Source: Sphingomonas sinipercae
GTDB lineage: Bacteria; Pseudomonadota; Alphaproteobacteria; Sphingomonadales; Sphingomonadaceae
DNA: 64,000 nucleotides
Reading direction: 5' to 3'
Assembly (NCBI RefSeq): GCF_011302055.1
Contig: NZ_CP049871.1
Span: 1,756,501-1,820,500, forward strand
The stretch's first letter is position 1; each line of letters begins with the position of its first letter. Positions 11,216 through 19,935 of the stretch are shown piece by piece. A program made the position numbers and the translations under genes. Under the pieces are notes generated by a model, which saw nothing but the letters and a program-made list of their open reading frames with translations, was not told the origin of the DNA and did not search any database.

Positions 11216-11244
11216 CCTATACTGGTTGGGTGTTTATAGGGCAA
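11216..11244 (-). promoter_or_regulatory. Predicted sigma70-type promoter for rpsA
   Basis: On the minus strand a -35 TTGCCC (11239-11244) and -10 TATAGG (11216-11221) are separated by exactly 17 bases. Transcription would start near 11209, leaving about 240 bases of leader. The remaining region 10971-11280 holds no gene. A possible plus-strand -10, TATACT at 11218-11223, overlaps it and could serve the YjbR gene, with a weak -35 (TTGGTA at 11193). Confidence 0.5.
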
Positions 11245-11280
11245 GTTCTCGCGCCGGTACGGGAATGTTATGCAATGCTC

Positions 11281-11646
11281 ATGAATGGTGATGAACTGTT
11301 GGCCGCGCTTCGCGCTTGGGGCCTGACGCTTCCCGGAGCGCACAAGAAATCGCCCTGGCCCGACCATGACGACCTGGCGGTCAAGGACAAGACCTTCGCC
11401 TATCTGCCCAAGCGAGGCGCGCCTTTCTCGCTGTCGTGCAAGCTGCCCTACACCGGCAGCGCAGCGCTCGAATTGCCGTTCGCGGAGCCGACTGGCTACG
11501 GCCTGGGCAAGAGCGGCTGGGTCAGCTTCAACCCCGGTCCGGACGCGCTCCCGACCTTGGACCAGCTCAAGGAATGGGTGGAGGAAAGCTACCGCGCGCA
11601 GGCCCCGCGCAGGCTCGTCAAGCAGCTCGACGAACGGGACGGCTAA
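11281..11646 (+). CDS. MmcQ/YjbR family DNA-binding-like protein
   Basis: 121 residues from ATG 11281 (MNGDELLAALRAW); an ATG two codons upstream is also possible. It matches the small YjbR/MmcQ family: LTLPGAHKKSPWPDHDDLAVKDKTFAY, then a C-terminal SWVSFNP-like strand and a helix EWVEESYRAQAP. Structures in that family have a CyaY-like double-wing fold; the biological role is not settled. It probably has its own promoter overlapping that of rpsA. Confidence 0.8.
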   Translation: MNGDELLAALRAWGLTLPGAHKKSPWPDHDDLAVKDKTFAYLPKRGAPFSLSCKLPYTGSAALELPFAEPTGYGLGKSGWVSFNPGPDALPTLDQLKEWVEESYRAQAPRRLVKQLDERDG

Positions 11647-11719
11647 AGCGCGCCGATAGGTTTTTTCCTATTGCGGCACAGGAACAAATAGGGAACAATG
11701 CGGCTGCTCGGAGTCGCAC

Positions 11720-11812
11720 ATGCTCGTTCTCGATCCTGCCCTGCTCATCGCCCTCGCCGCCCTTATCAGCAGCCTGTCGACCCTCGTCTGGGCCGTGCGC
11801 CGCAAGCCCTAG
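11720..11812 (+). CDS. Candidate 30-residue membrane peptide
   Basis: A short frame too small for most gene callers: MLVLDPALLIALAALISS then a hydrophobic run and a basic end VRRKP before TAG. It forms one transmembrane helix with positive residues at the C-terminus. It fills the otherwise empty gap between the YjbR and LLM genes. There is no convincing ribosome site, so the call rests on composition alone. Confidence 0.35.
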   Translation: MLVLDPALLIALAALISSLSTLVWAVRRKP

Positions 11813-11851
11813 GGCGATTGAATTGGCCGCAGTGCCGCCCATTTGGGGTGA

Positions 11852-12829
11852 ATGATCCCGCTTTCCGTCCTCGACCTCGCCCCGATCCCGGAAGGGAGCG
11901 ATGCCGGCCGGTCGCTGCGCAACTCCGCCGACCTCGCCCGCAATGCCGAGCGGTTCGGCTACAAGCGCTTCTGGATGGCCGAGCATCATTCGATGCCGGG
12001 GATCGCCAGCGCCGCCACCTCGGTGGCGCTCGCCTATGTCGGCAGCCAGACCAGCAGCATCCGCATCGGCGCCGGCGGCATCATGCTGCCCAACCACGCG
12101 CCGTTGGTCATTGCCGAGGAGTTCGGCACGCTCGAAGCCCTCTTCCCCAATCGCGTCGACCTCGGCCTCGGCCGGGCGCCCGGCACCGACCAGGCCGCCG
12201 CCTATGCCCTCCGCCGCAACCTGGCGTCCGACGAGCATCAATTCCCCAACGACGTGCTGGAGCTCCAGGGATATTTCCGCGGCGGGAACGGCCGGGTCCG
12301 CGCCATCCCCGGCGAAGGCGCCGACATTCCCTTGTGGATCCTCGGCTCAAGCCTGTTCGGCGCGCAGCTCGCGGCGCAGCTCGGCCTGCCCTATGCCTTC
12401 GCGTCCCACTTCGCGCCGCAGATGATGATGGAGGCGATCAGTTACTATCGGGAGCGGTTCCAGCCGTCGGAGCAACTCGACAAGCCCTACGTCATGCTCG
12501 GCTTCAACGCCTTCGTCGCCGATACCGACGAGGAGGCGCAGTTGCTGGCGACTTCGGTGCAGCAGGCCTTTGTCGCCTTGCGTACCGGCCAGCTGATGCA
12601 GCTGCCGCCGCCCAGGGCCGGCTATGAAGAGACGCTGCCGCTGAACGCCCGCGCCATTCTACGCAGCGTCCTGTCCTGCTCGGCCATCGGTACCCCGGAA
12701 ACGGCGCGGGAGCAGGTGCAGGCCTTCGTCGCGCGCACCGGCGCCGATGAACTGATGGTCACCGCGCAAATCTACGATCATCAAGCGCGGGTGCGCTCTT
12801 ACGAGTTGTTGATGCAGGCGGTGCGTTAG
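11852..12829 (+). CDS. LLM-class flavin-dependent oxidoreductase
   Basis: 325 residues of the bacterial luciferase-like (TIM-barrel) monooxygenase family. [16 protein letters not shown] and [17 protein letters not shown] are hallmark segments of the subgroup close to luciferase alpha; [12 protein letters not shown] contributes to flavin binding. Such enzymes use FMN reduced by a separate reductase to oxidise an unknown organic substrate. Its stop overlaps the stop of the convergent esterase gene by four bases. Confidence 0.9.
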   Translation: MIPLSVLDLAPIPEGSDAGRSLRNSADLARNAERFGYKRFWMAEHHSMPGIASAATSVALAYVGSQTSSIRIGAGGIMLPNHAPLVIAEEFGTLEALFPNRVDLGLGRAPGTDQAAAYALRRNLASDEHQFPNDVLELQGYFRGGNGRVRAIPGEGADIPLWILGSSLFGAQLAAQLGLPYAFASHFAPQMMMEAISYYRERFQPSEQLDKPYVMLGFNAFVADTDEEAQLLATSVQQAFVALRTGQLMQLPPPRAGYEETLPLNARAILRSVLSCSAIGTPETAREQVQAFVARTGADELMVTAQIYDHQARVRSYELLMQAVR

Positions 12830-13824
12830 CCGCGAAGCTGCAGCGATCGCGGCGCGGCCAGCCCGCCGTACCGCCGGTCGATCTTGCGCAACATTTCGCG
12901 GGCCGCATTCGGGCGCTTCTGCGCGAGCGCTTCCGCACTTTCCAGTTCGCCATCGATGCGCGCGTACAGGGCGTCGCGGCAGCGCCGAAGCTGCGCGCCC
13001 GGCTCACGGGGCCGGTCAAGGAAGGCGATCGCCTTGTCCAGCGACCGACCCGACATGACCTGATGCCCTTCGCCCCGCCGCCGCTCGACGAGGATCCGGC
13101 CGAGACAATGGCGGCGCAGGCTGGCGGCGGCCTGGTCCGCTGCATCCCGGTTGAAATCGTCGTCCCCGCCGCTGCTAAGGACGATCGCAGTGCGACTGAG
13201 GGCACGCTCGAACAGCGCCCGGCCTGGCAGCGAGACATGCTTCGACCCGATTGGGAAGGAACTGCCATCGGCAATGACGCCGGCGAAGATGTCCGGATAA
13301 GCGATCGCCATCTCCTCCGCGACGCGAGCGCCGCCGGAAAAGCCCCCGATCCACACGCGGTCCGGATCGACCGGGTAGCTGCGGACGACATGGGCCGCGC
13401 CGGTCAGCGCCAACGGGATGCGCCGTCCAAGCACCGACCGCTGATTCCCGCTCCGCGCCGCGGTGACGAAGATGACCCCGCGGTGCTGGAGCACTCCGGC
13501 CCATCCGGCCGGAAGCTCGGCTTCGTCCATGGGCGACACCCAGACTAGCAGGCCATAGCCTTTCGCCGGCTTGTTCGACTCGGGAAGGAAAAGCCCGAAG
13601 CGTTCGGCCCGGGGATCGATCGGGAATGCGTCGAGCGTAGCAGCGCGGTTCCTGCCGACCAGGTCCGCATAAGCGAACGGTGTCGACAGCCGCGCCAGCA
13701 GTTCCCCGTTCCTTGCCAGCGGCGTGTTTGCGGCGGTGGGGACGATGCGGAAACCGGCGCTGCCTTCGGCGGCCGCTGCGACAGCGCACAGAGCGGCCAG
13801 CGCACCGAAGGCTTTGAGCATCAT
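12826..13824 (-). CDS. Secreted alpha/beta hydrolase (esterase/PHB depolymerase-like)
   Basis: 332 residues with an N-terminal signal peptide ([17 protein letters not shown]). The nucleophile elbow is [11 protein letters not shown], and a late GEGHQVMSG supplies the likely catalytic histidine, similar to LpqC/feruloyl-esterase-like hydrolases. Only nine bases separate its start from the cmk stop, so it is probably cotranscribed with cmk. The substrate is unknown. Confidence 0.75.
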   Translation of the reverse strand: MMLKAFGALAALCAVAAAAEGSAGFRIVPTAANTPLARNGELLARLSTPFAYADLVGRNRAATLDAFPIDPRAERFGLFLPESNKPAKGYGLLVWVSPMDEAELPAGWAGVLQHRGVIFVTAARSGNQRSVLGRRIPLALTGAAHVVRSYPVDPDRVWIGGFSGGARVAEEMAIAYPDIFAGVIADGSSFPIGSKHVSLPGRALFERALSRTAIVLSSGGDDDFNRDAADQAAASLRRHCLGRILVERRRGEGHQVMSGRSLDKAIAFLDRPREPGAQLRRCRDALYARIDGELESAEALAQKRPNAAREMLRKIDRRYGGLAAPRSLQLRG

Positions 13825-13833
13825 TGGCCCAGG

Positions 13834-14532
13834 TTAAGTCTCGCGGTTGGCAGCGTCCACCTTGCCGGCCGCCCGAAGCCGGTCTTCCACCAACCGGATT
13901 GCGGCCGCGACCGCGGCTTCGCGGTCGAGGTCGCTGGTGTCGAGCAGGACTGCGTCCGGGGCCTGTTTCAGCGGCGCATTGTCGCGCCCGCTGTCGCGTT
14001 CGTCGCGCACCTTCAGGTCCAGCAGCACGTCCGCATAATGCGCCGGAAGGCCCCGCCCCATCAGTTCGCGGACCCTGCGCTGCGCCCGGACTTCCGGCGA
14101 GGCGGTGACGTACAGCTTGGCGTCGGCGTCGGGCGCGATGACAGTGCCGATGTCCCGGCCGTCGAGCACTGCTCCGCCATATTGCGCGGCAAACTCGCGC
14201 TGGCGGTCCAGCAAGGCGGCGCGCACCGACGGATAGGCCGAAATCGCCGACGCGATCTTGCCGACGGGCTCGCTTCGAAGCTCGGGATCGTCCGGGTTGA
14301 CGCCAAGGTCTTCGCAGGCGCGCAGCGCCTCGAACTCGCTCGACGGATCGCCGCCCCAGCGCCACAGTTTGAGCGCCACCGCCCGGTAAAGCGCGCCGGT
14401 GTCCATGTGCGGCAGGCCGAAATGGTCGGCCAGCGCCCGGGCGATGGTGCCCTTGCCGCTCGCGGCCGGGCCGTCGACCGCGATCAGGATGCGCTGCTGC
14501 GCGCGCTCGTCATTTGCTGGCGTGCCGGTCAA
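13834..14532 (-). CDS. cmk: Cytidylate kinase
   Basis: A 232-residue P-loop kinase that phosphorylates CMP/dCMP with ATP. The P-loop GPAASGKGT is at the N-terminus, followed by the CMP kinase signature HMDTGALYRAVAL and the conserved DGRDIGTVI segment. The length fits the bacterial family. It is the first gene of a two-gene run with the downstream esterase. Confidence 0.96.
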   Translation of the reverse strand: MTGTPANDERAQQRILIAVDGPAASGKGTIARALADHFGLPHMDTGALYRAVALKLWRWGGDPSSEFEALRACEDLGVNPDDPELRSEPVGKIASAISAYPSVRAALLDRQREFAAQYGGAVLDGRDIGTVIAPDADAKLYVTASPEVRAQRRVRELMGRGLPAHYADVLLDLKVRDERDSGRDNAPLKQAPDAVLLDTSDLDREAAVAAAIRLVEDRLRAAGKVDAANRET

Positions 14533-14636
14533 GCGGCGCGCTTTGACAGCGCCATGGCCCTATGGCAAGGCGCCCGCCGCACGCTGCCGGCCTGCAAATT
14601 CCGGCGCGAAACATCCTGATTGGAGCAATGGACCAG

Positions 14637-14954
14637 ATGGTCAAACCCGAATGGGGCTCGAAACGCACTTGTCCCAAATGTGCGACTCGCTTTTACGATC
14701 TCACCGCCGACGACCCGGTGCATTGCATCGAATGCGGCACCGAGTGGGTGCCCGAGCCGGTGCTCAAGTCGAAGCAGCCGCTTGCCTTTGAAGCCGCCGC
14801 GCCGGTTAAGGAAAAGGCCAAGGACGACGACCTTGAAGCCGAAGATCTGGCGATCGACGAAGACGAAGAGCCGAGCGCTGACGACGAAGTCGACCTCACG
14901 ACCGACGACGACGACCTGGGCGTCGAAACCGGCGCCAAGGACGAAGACGTCTAG
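14637..14954 (+). CDS. TIGR02300 family acidic zinc-ribbon protein
   Basis: 105 residues from ATG 14637, chosen because family members begin with a KPEWG-like N-terminus and the upstream ATG at 14628 is too close to the GGAG site. Four cysteines form a zinc-ribbon pair (CPKCATRFYDLTADDP ... CIECG); the rest is a long Asp/Glu-rich tail. The family is largely confined to Alphaproteobacteria and its function is unknown. Confidence 0.88.
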   Translation: MVKPEWGSKRTCPKCATRFYDLTADDPVHCIECGTEWVPEPVLKSKQPLAFEAAAPVKEKAKDDDLEAEDLAIDEDEEPSADDEVDLTTDDDDLGVETGAKDEDV

Positions 14955-15102
14955 CCTCTTACCGGCGTCTGCGGGCCAGCGGTTCGCAGACGCTTTAAGC
15001 CCCGTTCGTCGGAGCGGGCTTGGCTCCGGCGATGCCTGGGCTATGGCGTCCCCACATCATTGGGGGTGCATGAATGTCGGTCGATTTTGACGGGGCGGCG
15101 CG

Positions 15103-16020
15103 ATGAGCGCGCTTAGCGTTGATCAGGTAACCAAGCGCTTCGATCGCCTGACGGCGGTCGACGACCTCAGCTTCTCGGTTCCCGAAGGCCAGGTATTCGG
15201 CTTCCTCGGCGGCAATGGCGCCGGCAAGACCACCACCTTGCGGATGGTCCTGGACATCATTCGCCCGACGTCGGGCAAGATCAGCGTCCTCGGGCGCCCG
15301 CCGGGACGCGAGAACGCCCCCGCCATCGGCTTCCTGCCCGAAGAGCGCGGCCTTTACCGGCAGATGTCGGCGATCGACACCATCACCTATTTCGGCCGGC
15401 TCAAGGGCATGGCCACCGCCGATGCGCGCGCCGAAGGCCTGGCGCTGCTCGACCGCTTCGATCTTGGCGCCTTTGCTAAAAGCACCATCGACAAATTGTC
15501 CAAGGGCATGGCGCAAAAGGTCCAGCTGGCGACCGCCATCGTCAACCGGCCGCGCCTCTTGATCCTCGACGAGCCCTTCTCCGGCCTCGATCCCGTCAAC
15601 CAGCGACTGCTTGAGGATGAGATTCGTCGCGCGGCCGACGGCGGCGCAACGGTCGTTTTCTCCACCCACGTGATGCAGCACGCCGAGCGGCTGTGCGACC
15701 GGCTGCTGTTGCTCGGCAAGGGCCGCAAGCGCTTCGAAGGGACGCTCGACGAAGCCCGCGCGCAATTGCCCGCGCGCCTCGCGGTCGTCGCTCGCAAGCC
15801 GCTGGATGGGATCGATGGGGTCCGCAGCTGCGAAGCGCGCGGCTGCGCCGTGGATGGCTGGCAGGAATATGAGGTCGAGCTGGAGCCGGGCGTCCGCTCC
15901 GGCGACATGCTCCAGCGCTTCAGCGAGGGCGGCGTCCCGCTGCGCCGGTTCGAGGAACGGCGGGTCAGCCTGCACGACGTTTTCCTGCACATTGTCGGCC
16001 CCGCGGAGGCGCGCTCATGA
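15103..16020 (+). CDS. ABC transporter ATP-binding protein (NatA-like)
   Basis: 305 residues. Walker A GGNGAGKTTT near residue 40, ABC signature LSKGMAQK, Walker B LLILDEPFSGLDP and the H-loop STHVMQ are intact. A C-terminal extension of about 85 residues matches the DUF4162 domain seen in NatA/YhaQ-type exporters. The stop overlaps the permease start (ATGA), so translation is coupled. Probable role is export of ions or small compounds. Confidence 0.92.
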   Translation: MSALSVDQVTKRFDRLTAVDDLSFSVPEGQVFGFLGGNGAGKTTTLRMVLDIIRPTSGKISVLGRPPGRENAPAIGFLPEERGLYRQMSAIDTITYFGRLKGMATADARAEGLALLDRFDLGAFAKSTIDKLSKGMAQKVQLATAIVNRPRLLILDEPFSGLDPVNQRLLEDEIRRAADGGATVVFSTHVMQHAERLCDRLLLLGKGRKRFEGTLDEARAQLPARLAVVARKPLDGIDGVRSCEARGCAVDGWQEYEVELEPGVRSGDMLQRFSEGGVPLRRFEERRVSLHDVFLHIVGPAEARS

Positions 16021-17534
16021 AGAACATCCTGATCATTGCCGCGCGTGAATTCCGGCAGATCGCCTCGATGCGCAGCTTCTGGCTGACGCTCCTGATCCTG
16101 CCGGTGGCGCTGGCGGCGGGGCCGCTCGCCTCGCGATTCCTTGAGGACAATGAGCCGGACCGGGTCATCATCGTCGACCGGACCGGCGGCGGCGAAGCGC
16201 GCTCGATCCAGCAGCGGTTCGCCGCCGACCAGGACCGCGCCACCCTGCAAAAGCTGTCCCGCTACGTGCGCCGCCACAAGCTGGAACAGGCCGATCCAGG
16301 CGCTGCATGGGCCGCGCACGACCGCTGGTACAGCGATGCCGACATCGCGCAGTTCCGAAGCTCCGGCGGGCTCGACGCCGCGCTGGCGAAAATCGAGCGC
16401 GTGAAGGCGCCGGACACCCCTGAATTCAAGGATCCCGACACCAGGTTCGAAGTCGTCGCCGCCCCCGTGGCGCTCGCCGCAACGCCCGACGAGCGCCTCG
16501 ACGCGGCGGTGCAGGGCTACCTCAAGCCGGCCGGCAAGGACGCCAGGCCGATCGATTACGTGCTGATGATCCCGCGCGATTTCGGCGCCAGCCCGGTAGT
16601 GCGGCTGTGGGCACGAAGCGAAGCTCGGTCTGACTTCGTCACCGCCGTGCAGGATGTCCTCACCCGCGACCTGCGGGCCCGCTTCCTGCAGTCGCAGGGC
16701 GTCTCGGCGACCGCTGCCGAAGCTGCCGGGACCATCGCGCCGGCGCTGTCGATCTCGACTCCTCCGCCGGGCGGCGGCGCTCGCGAGGCGATGCTGGTCC
16801 GCTCCATCGTCCCGCTCGCCCTGTGCTACCTGCTGATGATGAGCCTGATGCTCTCGGGCAGCTGGATGCTCCAGGGCACGGTCGAGGAACGGTCGAACAA
16901 GCTGCTCGAAACGGTGCTCGCCTGCGCCAGCCCCGAACAATTGATGTACGGCAAGCTGCTCGGCACCATTGCCGTCGGCCTGTCGATGATCCTGTTCTGG
17001 GCGCTGTGCGCGATCGGCGCGGCCTACATGACGCATGGCGCGATCGCCGACATGATCCGCCCGGCGCTGGAGCCGCTGACCTCGCCCGGCACGATCCTGA
17101 CGATGATCTACTTCTTCATCGTCGGCTACATCCTCCATTCGATCATCTTCCTGGCGATCGGGTCGATGAGCGAATCGATGCGTGAAGCGCAGGGTTATTT
17201 GATGCCGGTCCTGCTCGCCGTGCTGCTGCCGATCACCTTCCTGATGCAGGCCATCATTGCCGGCGGCGGCGGGATGATGATCAAGGTGCTGACCTGGGTC
17301 CCGTTCTGGAGCCCGTTTGCAGTGCTTGCCAGGCTCGGCACCGGCATTGCCGCATGGGAAGTGATCGGCAGCGGGCTCGTGCTCGCCGCCTTTACGGTGC
17401 TGATGATCGTCATGCTTGGCCGCCTGTTCCGGTCGAGCTTGCTGGCGCAAGGCCAGCGGCCGAACCTGAAGGAAGCGATCGCCCGGATGCGCCGGGGCGA
17501 CGGGGAGGATCGCAAGCCCGCGCGCGCCAGCTAG
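16017..17534 (+). CDS. ABC transporter permease (NatB/YhaP-like)
   Basis: 505 residues: one N-terminal membrane helix, a large extracytoplasmic domain (about residues 40-260), then five or six helices from about 265 to 470, the ABC-2 permease layout of NatB/YhaP. The motif TVEERSNKLLETVLACASP before the second helix is conserved in this group. It forms a two-gene operon with the ATPase. Substrate not determinable. Confidence 0.9.
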   Translation: MKNILIIAAREFRQIASMRSFWLTLLILPVALAAGPLASRFLEDNEPDRVIIVDRTGGGEARSIQQRFAADQDRATLQKLSRYVRRHKLEQADPGAAWAAHDRWYSDADIAQFRSSGGLDAALAKIERVKAPDTPEFKDPDTRFEVVAAPVALAATPDERLDAAVQGYLKPAGKDARPIDYVLMIPRDFGASPVVRLWARSEARSDFVTAVQDVLTRDLRARFLQSQGVSATAAEAAGTIAPALSISTPPPGGGAREAMLVRSIVPLALCYLLMMSLMLSGSWMLQGTVEERSNKLLETVLACASPEQLMYGKLLGTIAVGLSMILFWALCAIGAAYMTHGAIADMIRPALEPLTSPGTILTMIYFFIVGYILHSIIFLAIGSMSESMREAQGYLMPVLLAVLLPITFLMQAIIAGGGGMMIKVLTWVPFWSPFAVLARLGTGIAAWEVIGSGLVLAAFTVLMIVMLGRLFRSSLLAQGQRPNLKEAIARMRRGDGEDRKPARAS

Positions 17535-17607
17535 CGGCAAGCGGAAATTTGGGGGTTTGCGCCGGGGCAACTTGTGCCTAAAGGCGCGGGAACGTCGTCC
17601 ACGGATT

Positions 17608-17683
17608 GGGGCCTTAGCTCAGCTGGGAGAGCGCCTGCATGGCATGCAGGAGGTCAGCGGTTCGATCCCGCTAGGCTCCACCA
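17608..17683 (+). tRNA. tRNA-Ala(GGC)
   Basis: 76 bases with complete cloverleaf: acceptor arms 17608-17614 and 17673-17679, including the alanine identity pair G3-U70; anticodon loop ATGGCAT gives GGC; T arm GGTTCGATCC; CCA encoded at 17681-17683. Confidence 0.97.
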
Positions 17684-17796
17684 TTCCACTTCGCCCAACG
17701 CGACGTCGCCGCCCGGCCTTGCGCGCAGGTGAACATAATCCCGCAACCAATCGTTGGCTGGTGACCGGATAGTTTTCCGGCACAGGAGGTCGACCC

Positions 17797-18222
17797 GTGG
17801 CTCCGATCCATGCGCGCAACTTACATCCGATCCACCCTTTTCACGCTTTCCTGCTGGCGGGGTCGGCCCCCCTCTTAGTCGGCGCATTGCTGGCCGATTG
17901 GGCCTATTCCAGCAGTTTCGAGCTCCAGTGGAAGAACTTCGCGTCGTGGCTGCTGGTCGGGGGCTTGGTCCTGTCCGGCTTCGTCTTGCTCTGGGCGGTC
18001 GTCGACCTGCTGAGAACCGGGCTCCCGGGGCGTTCCGGCCTGCTCTATCCGGGCCTGCTGCTGGCAACCTGGGTGATCGGCCTCATCGACGCGCTGGAGC
18101 ATGCCAAGGACGCATGGGCGAGCATGCCGGCCGCGCTGATCCTGTCGCTGGTCGTCGCCATCCTTGCGGCACTGTCGGCCTGGCTTGGCCTGCGAACCTT
18201 CAACCGGGAGGTATGGCCATGA
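17797..18222 (+). CDS. DUF2231 membrane protein
   Basis: 141 residues starting at a GTG preceded by an excellent AGGAGGT site with 6-base spacing. HPIHPFHAFLLAGSAPLLVG opens a four-helix membrane protein of the DUF2231 type. Its stop overlaps the start of the sorbosone dehydrogenase gene (ATGA). This coupling suggests the pair works together, perhaps as a membrane partner of the dehydrogenase; that role is inference. Confidence 0.85.
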   Translation: MAPIHARNLHPIHPFHAFLLAGSAPLLVGALLADWAYSSSFELQWKNFASWLLVGGLVLSGFVLLWAVVDLLRTGLPGRSGLLYPGLLLATWVIGLIDALEHAKDAWASMPAALILSLVVAILAALSAWLGLRTFNREVWP

Positions 18223-19550
18223 CGAAACGGGCATTCCTCGCGGCCGCGATCGCCGCCCTCCTCGCCGGTTGCGGCAGCGATCCCGCGCCTTCGCAATCCG
18301 GTCCTAACCCGCAGCTTCCGGAGCCGGAACGCGGGCTGTTGCCGTCGATGAAGATCGCCAACCCGACCGGATGGGGAGACCGCTTGCCAGTCGTCCCGGC
18401 AGGCTACCGGATTTCCGCCATCGCCAGCGACCTTGGCATCCCGCGGCAGATGCTGGTCCTGCCCAACGGCGACATCTTGGTTGCCGAGGGCCGCGGCGGC
18501 GGTGCGCCCAAGCTGGTGCCCAAGGACGTCATTGCCACCTTCATCAAGGCCAAGGGAACGACGCAGGTCAAAAGCGGCAATCGGCTGACCTTGCTGCGCG
18601 ATGCCGATGGCGACGGCCGCTACGAAGGCCGCACCGTCTTCGCCGACGGGCTCAACGCCCCCTACGGCCTCGCGCTGATCGGCAACCGCCTGTACGTCGC
18701 CAACCAGGATTCGCTGGTCAGCTTCGACTATGCGGTCGGCCAGACCAAGGCGAGCGGACCGCCGGCCAAGGTCACCGACCTGCCCTCGCGGATCAACCAC
18801 CACTGGACGAAGTCGCTGGCCGCCAGCCCTGACGGCCGCTTCCTCTATGTCGGCATCGGTTCGAACAGCAACATCACCGAACGCGGCCTGGATGTGGAGC
18901 AGGATCGGGCGATGATCTGGCAGGTCGACGCCGCCACCGGCGCCCACCGGCCCTTCGCAACCGGGATCCGCAATCCCACCGCCCTCACTTTCCAGCCGGG
19001 GACCGGCCAGTTGTGGGCCGCGGTGAACGAGCGGGACGAGATCGGGCCGAACCTGGTCCCCGACTATGTCACCTCGGTGAAAGAAGGGGCCTTCTACGGC
19101 TGGCCCTATGCCTATTGGGGCCCGAACGAAGACTTGCGGGTGCGGCCGCGCAAGCCGGAGATGGTCGCGAAGGCGATCCGGCCGGACTATGCGCTCGGCT
19201 CCCACGTCGCCGCGCTCGGCCTATCGTTCTCGAACCCCGCAGTGGGCGGGGCCTTCGCCGAGGGCCTGTTCGTCGGGGAGCATGGCAGTTGGAACCGCAA
19301 GACCCCGGTCGGTTACAAGGTCGTCTTCATCCCCTTCCGGGGCGGCCGCCCGTCCGGCGCGCCGATCGATTTCGCCACCGGCTTCATGGTCGACGGCAAG
19401 ACTTTCGGCCGGCCGGTGGGCGTGACGGTCGACCCGCGCGGCGCGCTGCTGATCGCCGACGACCTGTCCAACACGATCTGGCGCGTGGTGCCGGAACGAA
19501 CCGCCCGGCCCGCTGCTACGCCGGAAGCGCGGCTTCCAGCGCCGGCGTGA
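18219..19550 (+). CDS. Sorbosone dehydrogenase-family lipoprotein (PQQ-type beta-propeller)
   Basis: 443 residues from ATG 18219, which gives a lipoprotein signal (LLAGC); the frame remains open upstream but lies on the DUF2231 gene. Beta-propeller glucose/sorbosone dehydrogenase features include NGDILVAEGRGGG, the catalytic-type INHHWTKSLAASPDG and GEHGSWNRK. Such enzymes oxidise sugars or aldehydes in the periplasm with PQQ, but many homologues have no proven activity. The 3' end overlaps the response-regulator gene on the other strand by 35 bases. Confidence 0.87.
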   Translation: MTKRAFLAAAIAALLAGCGSDPAPSQSGPNPQLPEPERGLLPSMKIANPTGWGDRLPVVPAGYRISAIASDLGIPRQMLVLPNGDILVAEGRGGGAPKLVPKDVIATFIKAKGTTQVKSGNRLTLLRDADGDGRYEGRTVFADGLNAPYGLALIGNRLYVANQDSLVSFDYAVGQTKASGPPAKVTDLPSRINHHWTKSLAASPDGRFLYVGIGSNSNITERGLDVEQDRAMIWQVDAATGAHRPFATGIRNPTALTFQPGTGQLWAAVNERDEIGPNLVPDYVTSVKEGAFYGWPYAYWGPNEDLRVRPRKPEMVAKAIRPDYALGSHVAALGLSFSNPAVGGAFAEGLFVGEHGSWNRKTPVGYKVVFIPFRGGRPSGAPIDFATGFMVDGKTFGRPVGVTVDPRGALLIADDLSNTIWRVVPERTARPAATPEARLPAPA

Positions 19551-19872
19551 CCCGGTCGACGGTGTAAGGCTTCTCGATCACCGGCACGTTGAGGAATTCC
19601 GCCGGTGGCGGTTCGACGTGGCCGCCGGTCGCGATCACGAACGGGATGCCCTTTTCACGCAGCTTGTGCGCGACCGGCCACGCCGTCTGGCCGTTAAGGT
19701 TGACGTCGAGGATGGCGAGCTCGAACCCGCCCTGTTCGATCTGGCTGAGGGCGTCGGCAACATTCTCGCACGATGCGTGGACGTTGTGTCCCAGCGACTC
19801 CAGGAAGTCCTCCAGCATCATCGCAATGAGCGGCTCGTCTTCGACGATCAGAATGCTACGCGACACGGACAT
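19516..19872 (-). CDS. Single-domain response regulator
   Basis: 118 residues from the ATG at 19870-19872 (MSVSRSILIVEDEP). A receiver domain alone: acidic pocket EDE, phospho-acceptor Asp in LAILDVNLNG, Thr in VIATGG and Lys in IEKPY. The ATGG-plus-EKPY pattern resembles the FAT GUY group of alphaproteobacterial receivers that work with HWE kinases. It is 63 bases downstream of the cckA-type kinase gene on the same strand, so it may be a partner of it. Confidence 0.88.
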   Translation of the reverse strand: MSVSRSILIVEDEPLIAMMLEDFLESLGHNVHASCENVADALSQIEQGGFELAILDVNLNGQTAWPVAHKLREKGIPFVIATGGHVEPPPAEFLNVPVIEKPYTVDRVTPALEAALPA

Positions 19873-19935
19873 CCTGCGTTCGAATAAACACGCGCGTGGA
19901 GCGAGCAAGTTTTATTTGCCAAAGACTTGGCGCGC

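Noticed and set aside
15387..17570. Long minus-strand open frame (727 residues) opposite the ABC exporter genes
   Set aside because: It is antisense to two clear ABC genes, has Arg/His/Gln-rich low-information sequence and no domain; high GC content creates such frames.
17557..17772. Protein-coding frame across tRNA-Ala
   Set aside because: It runs through a complete tRNA gene and has no domain.
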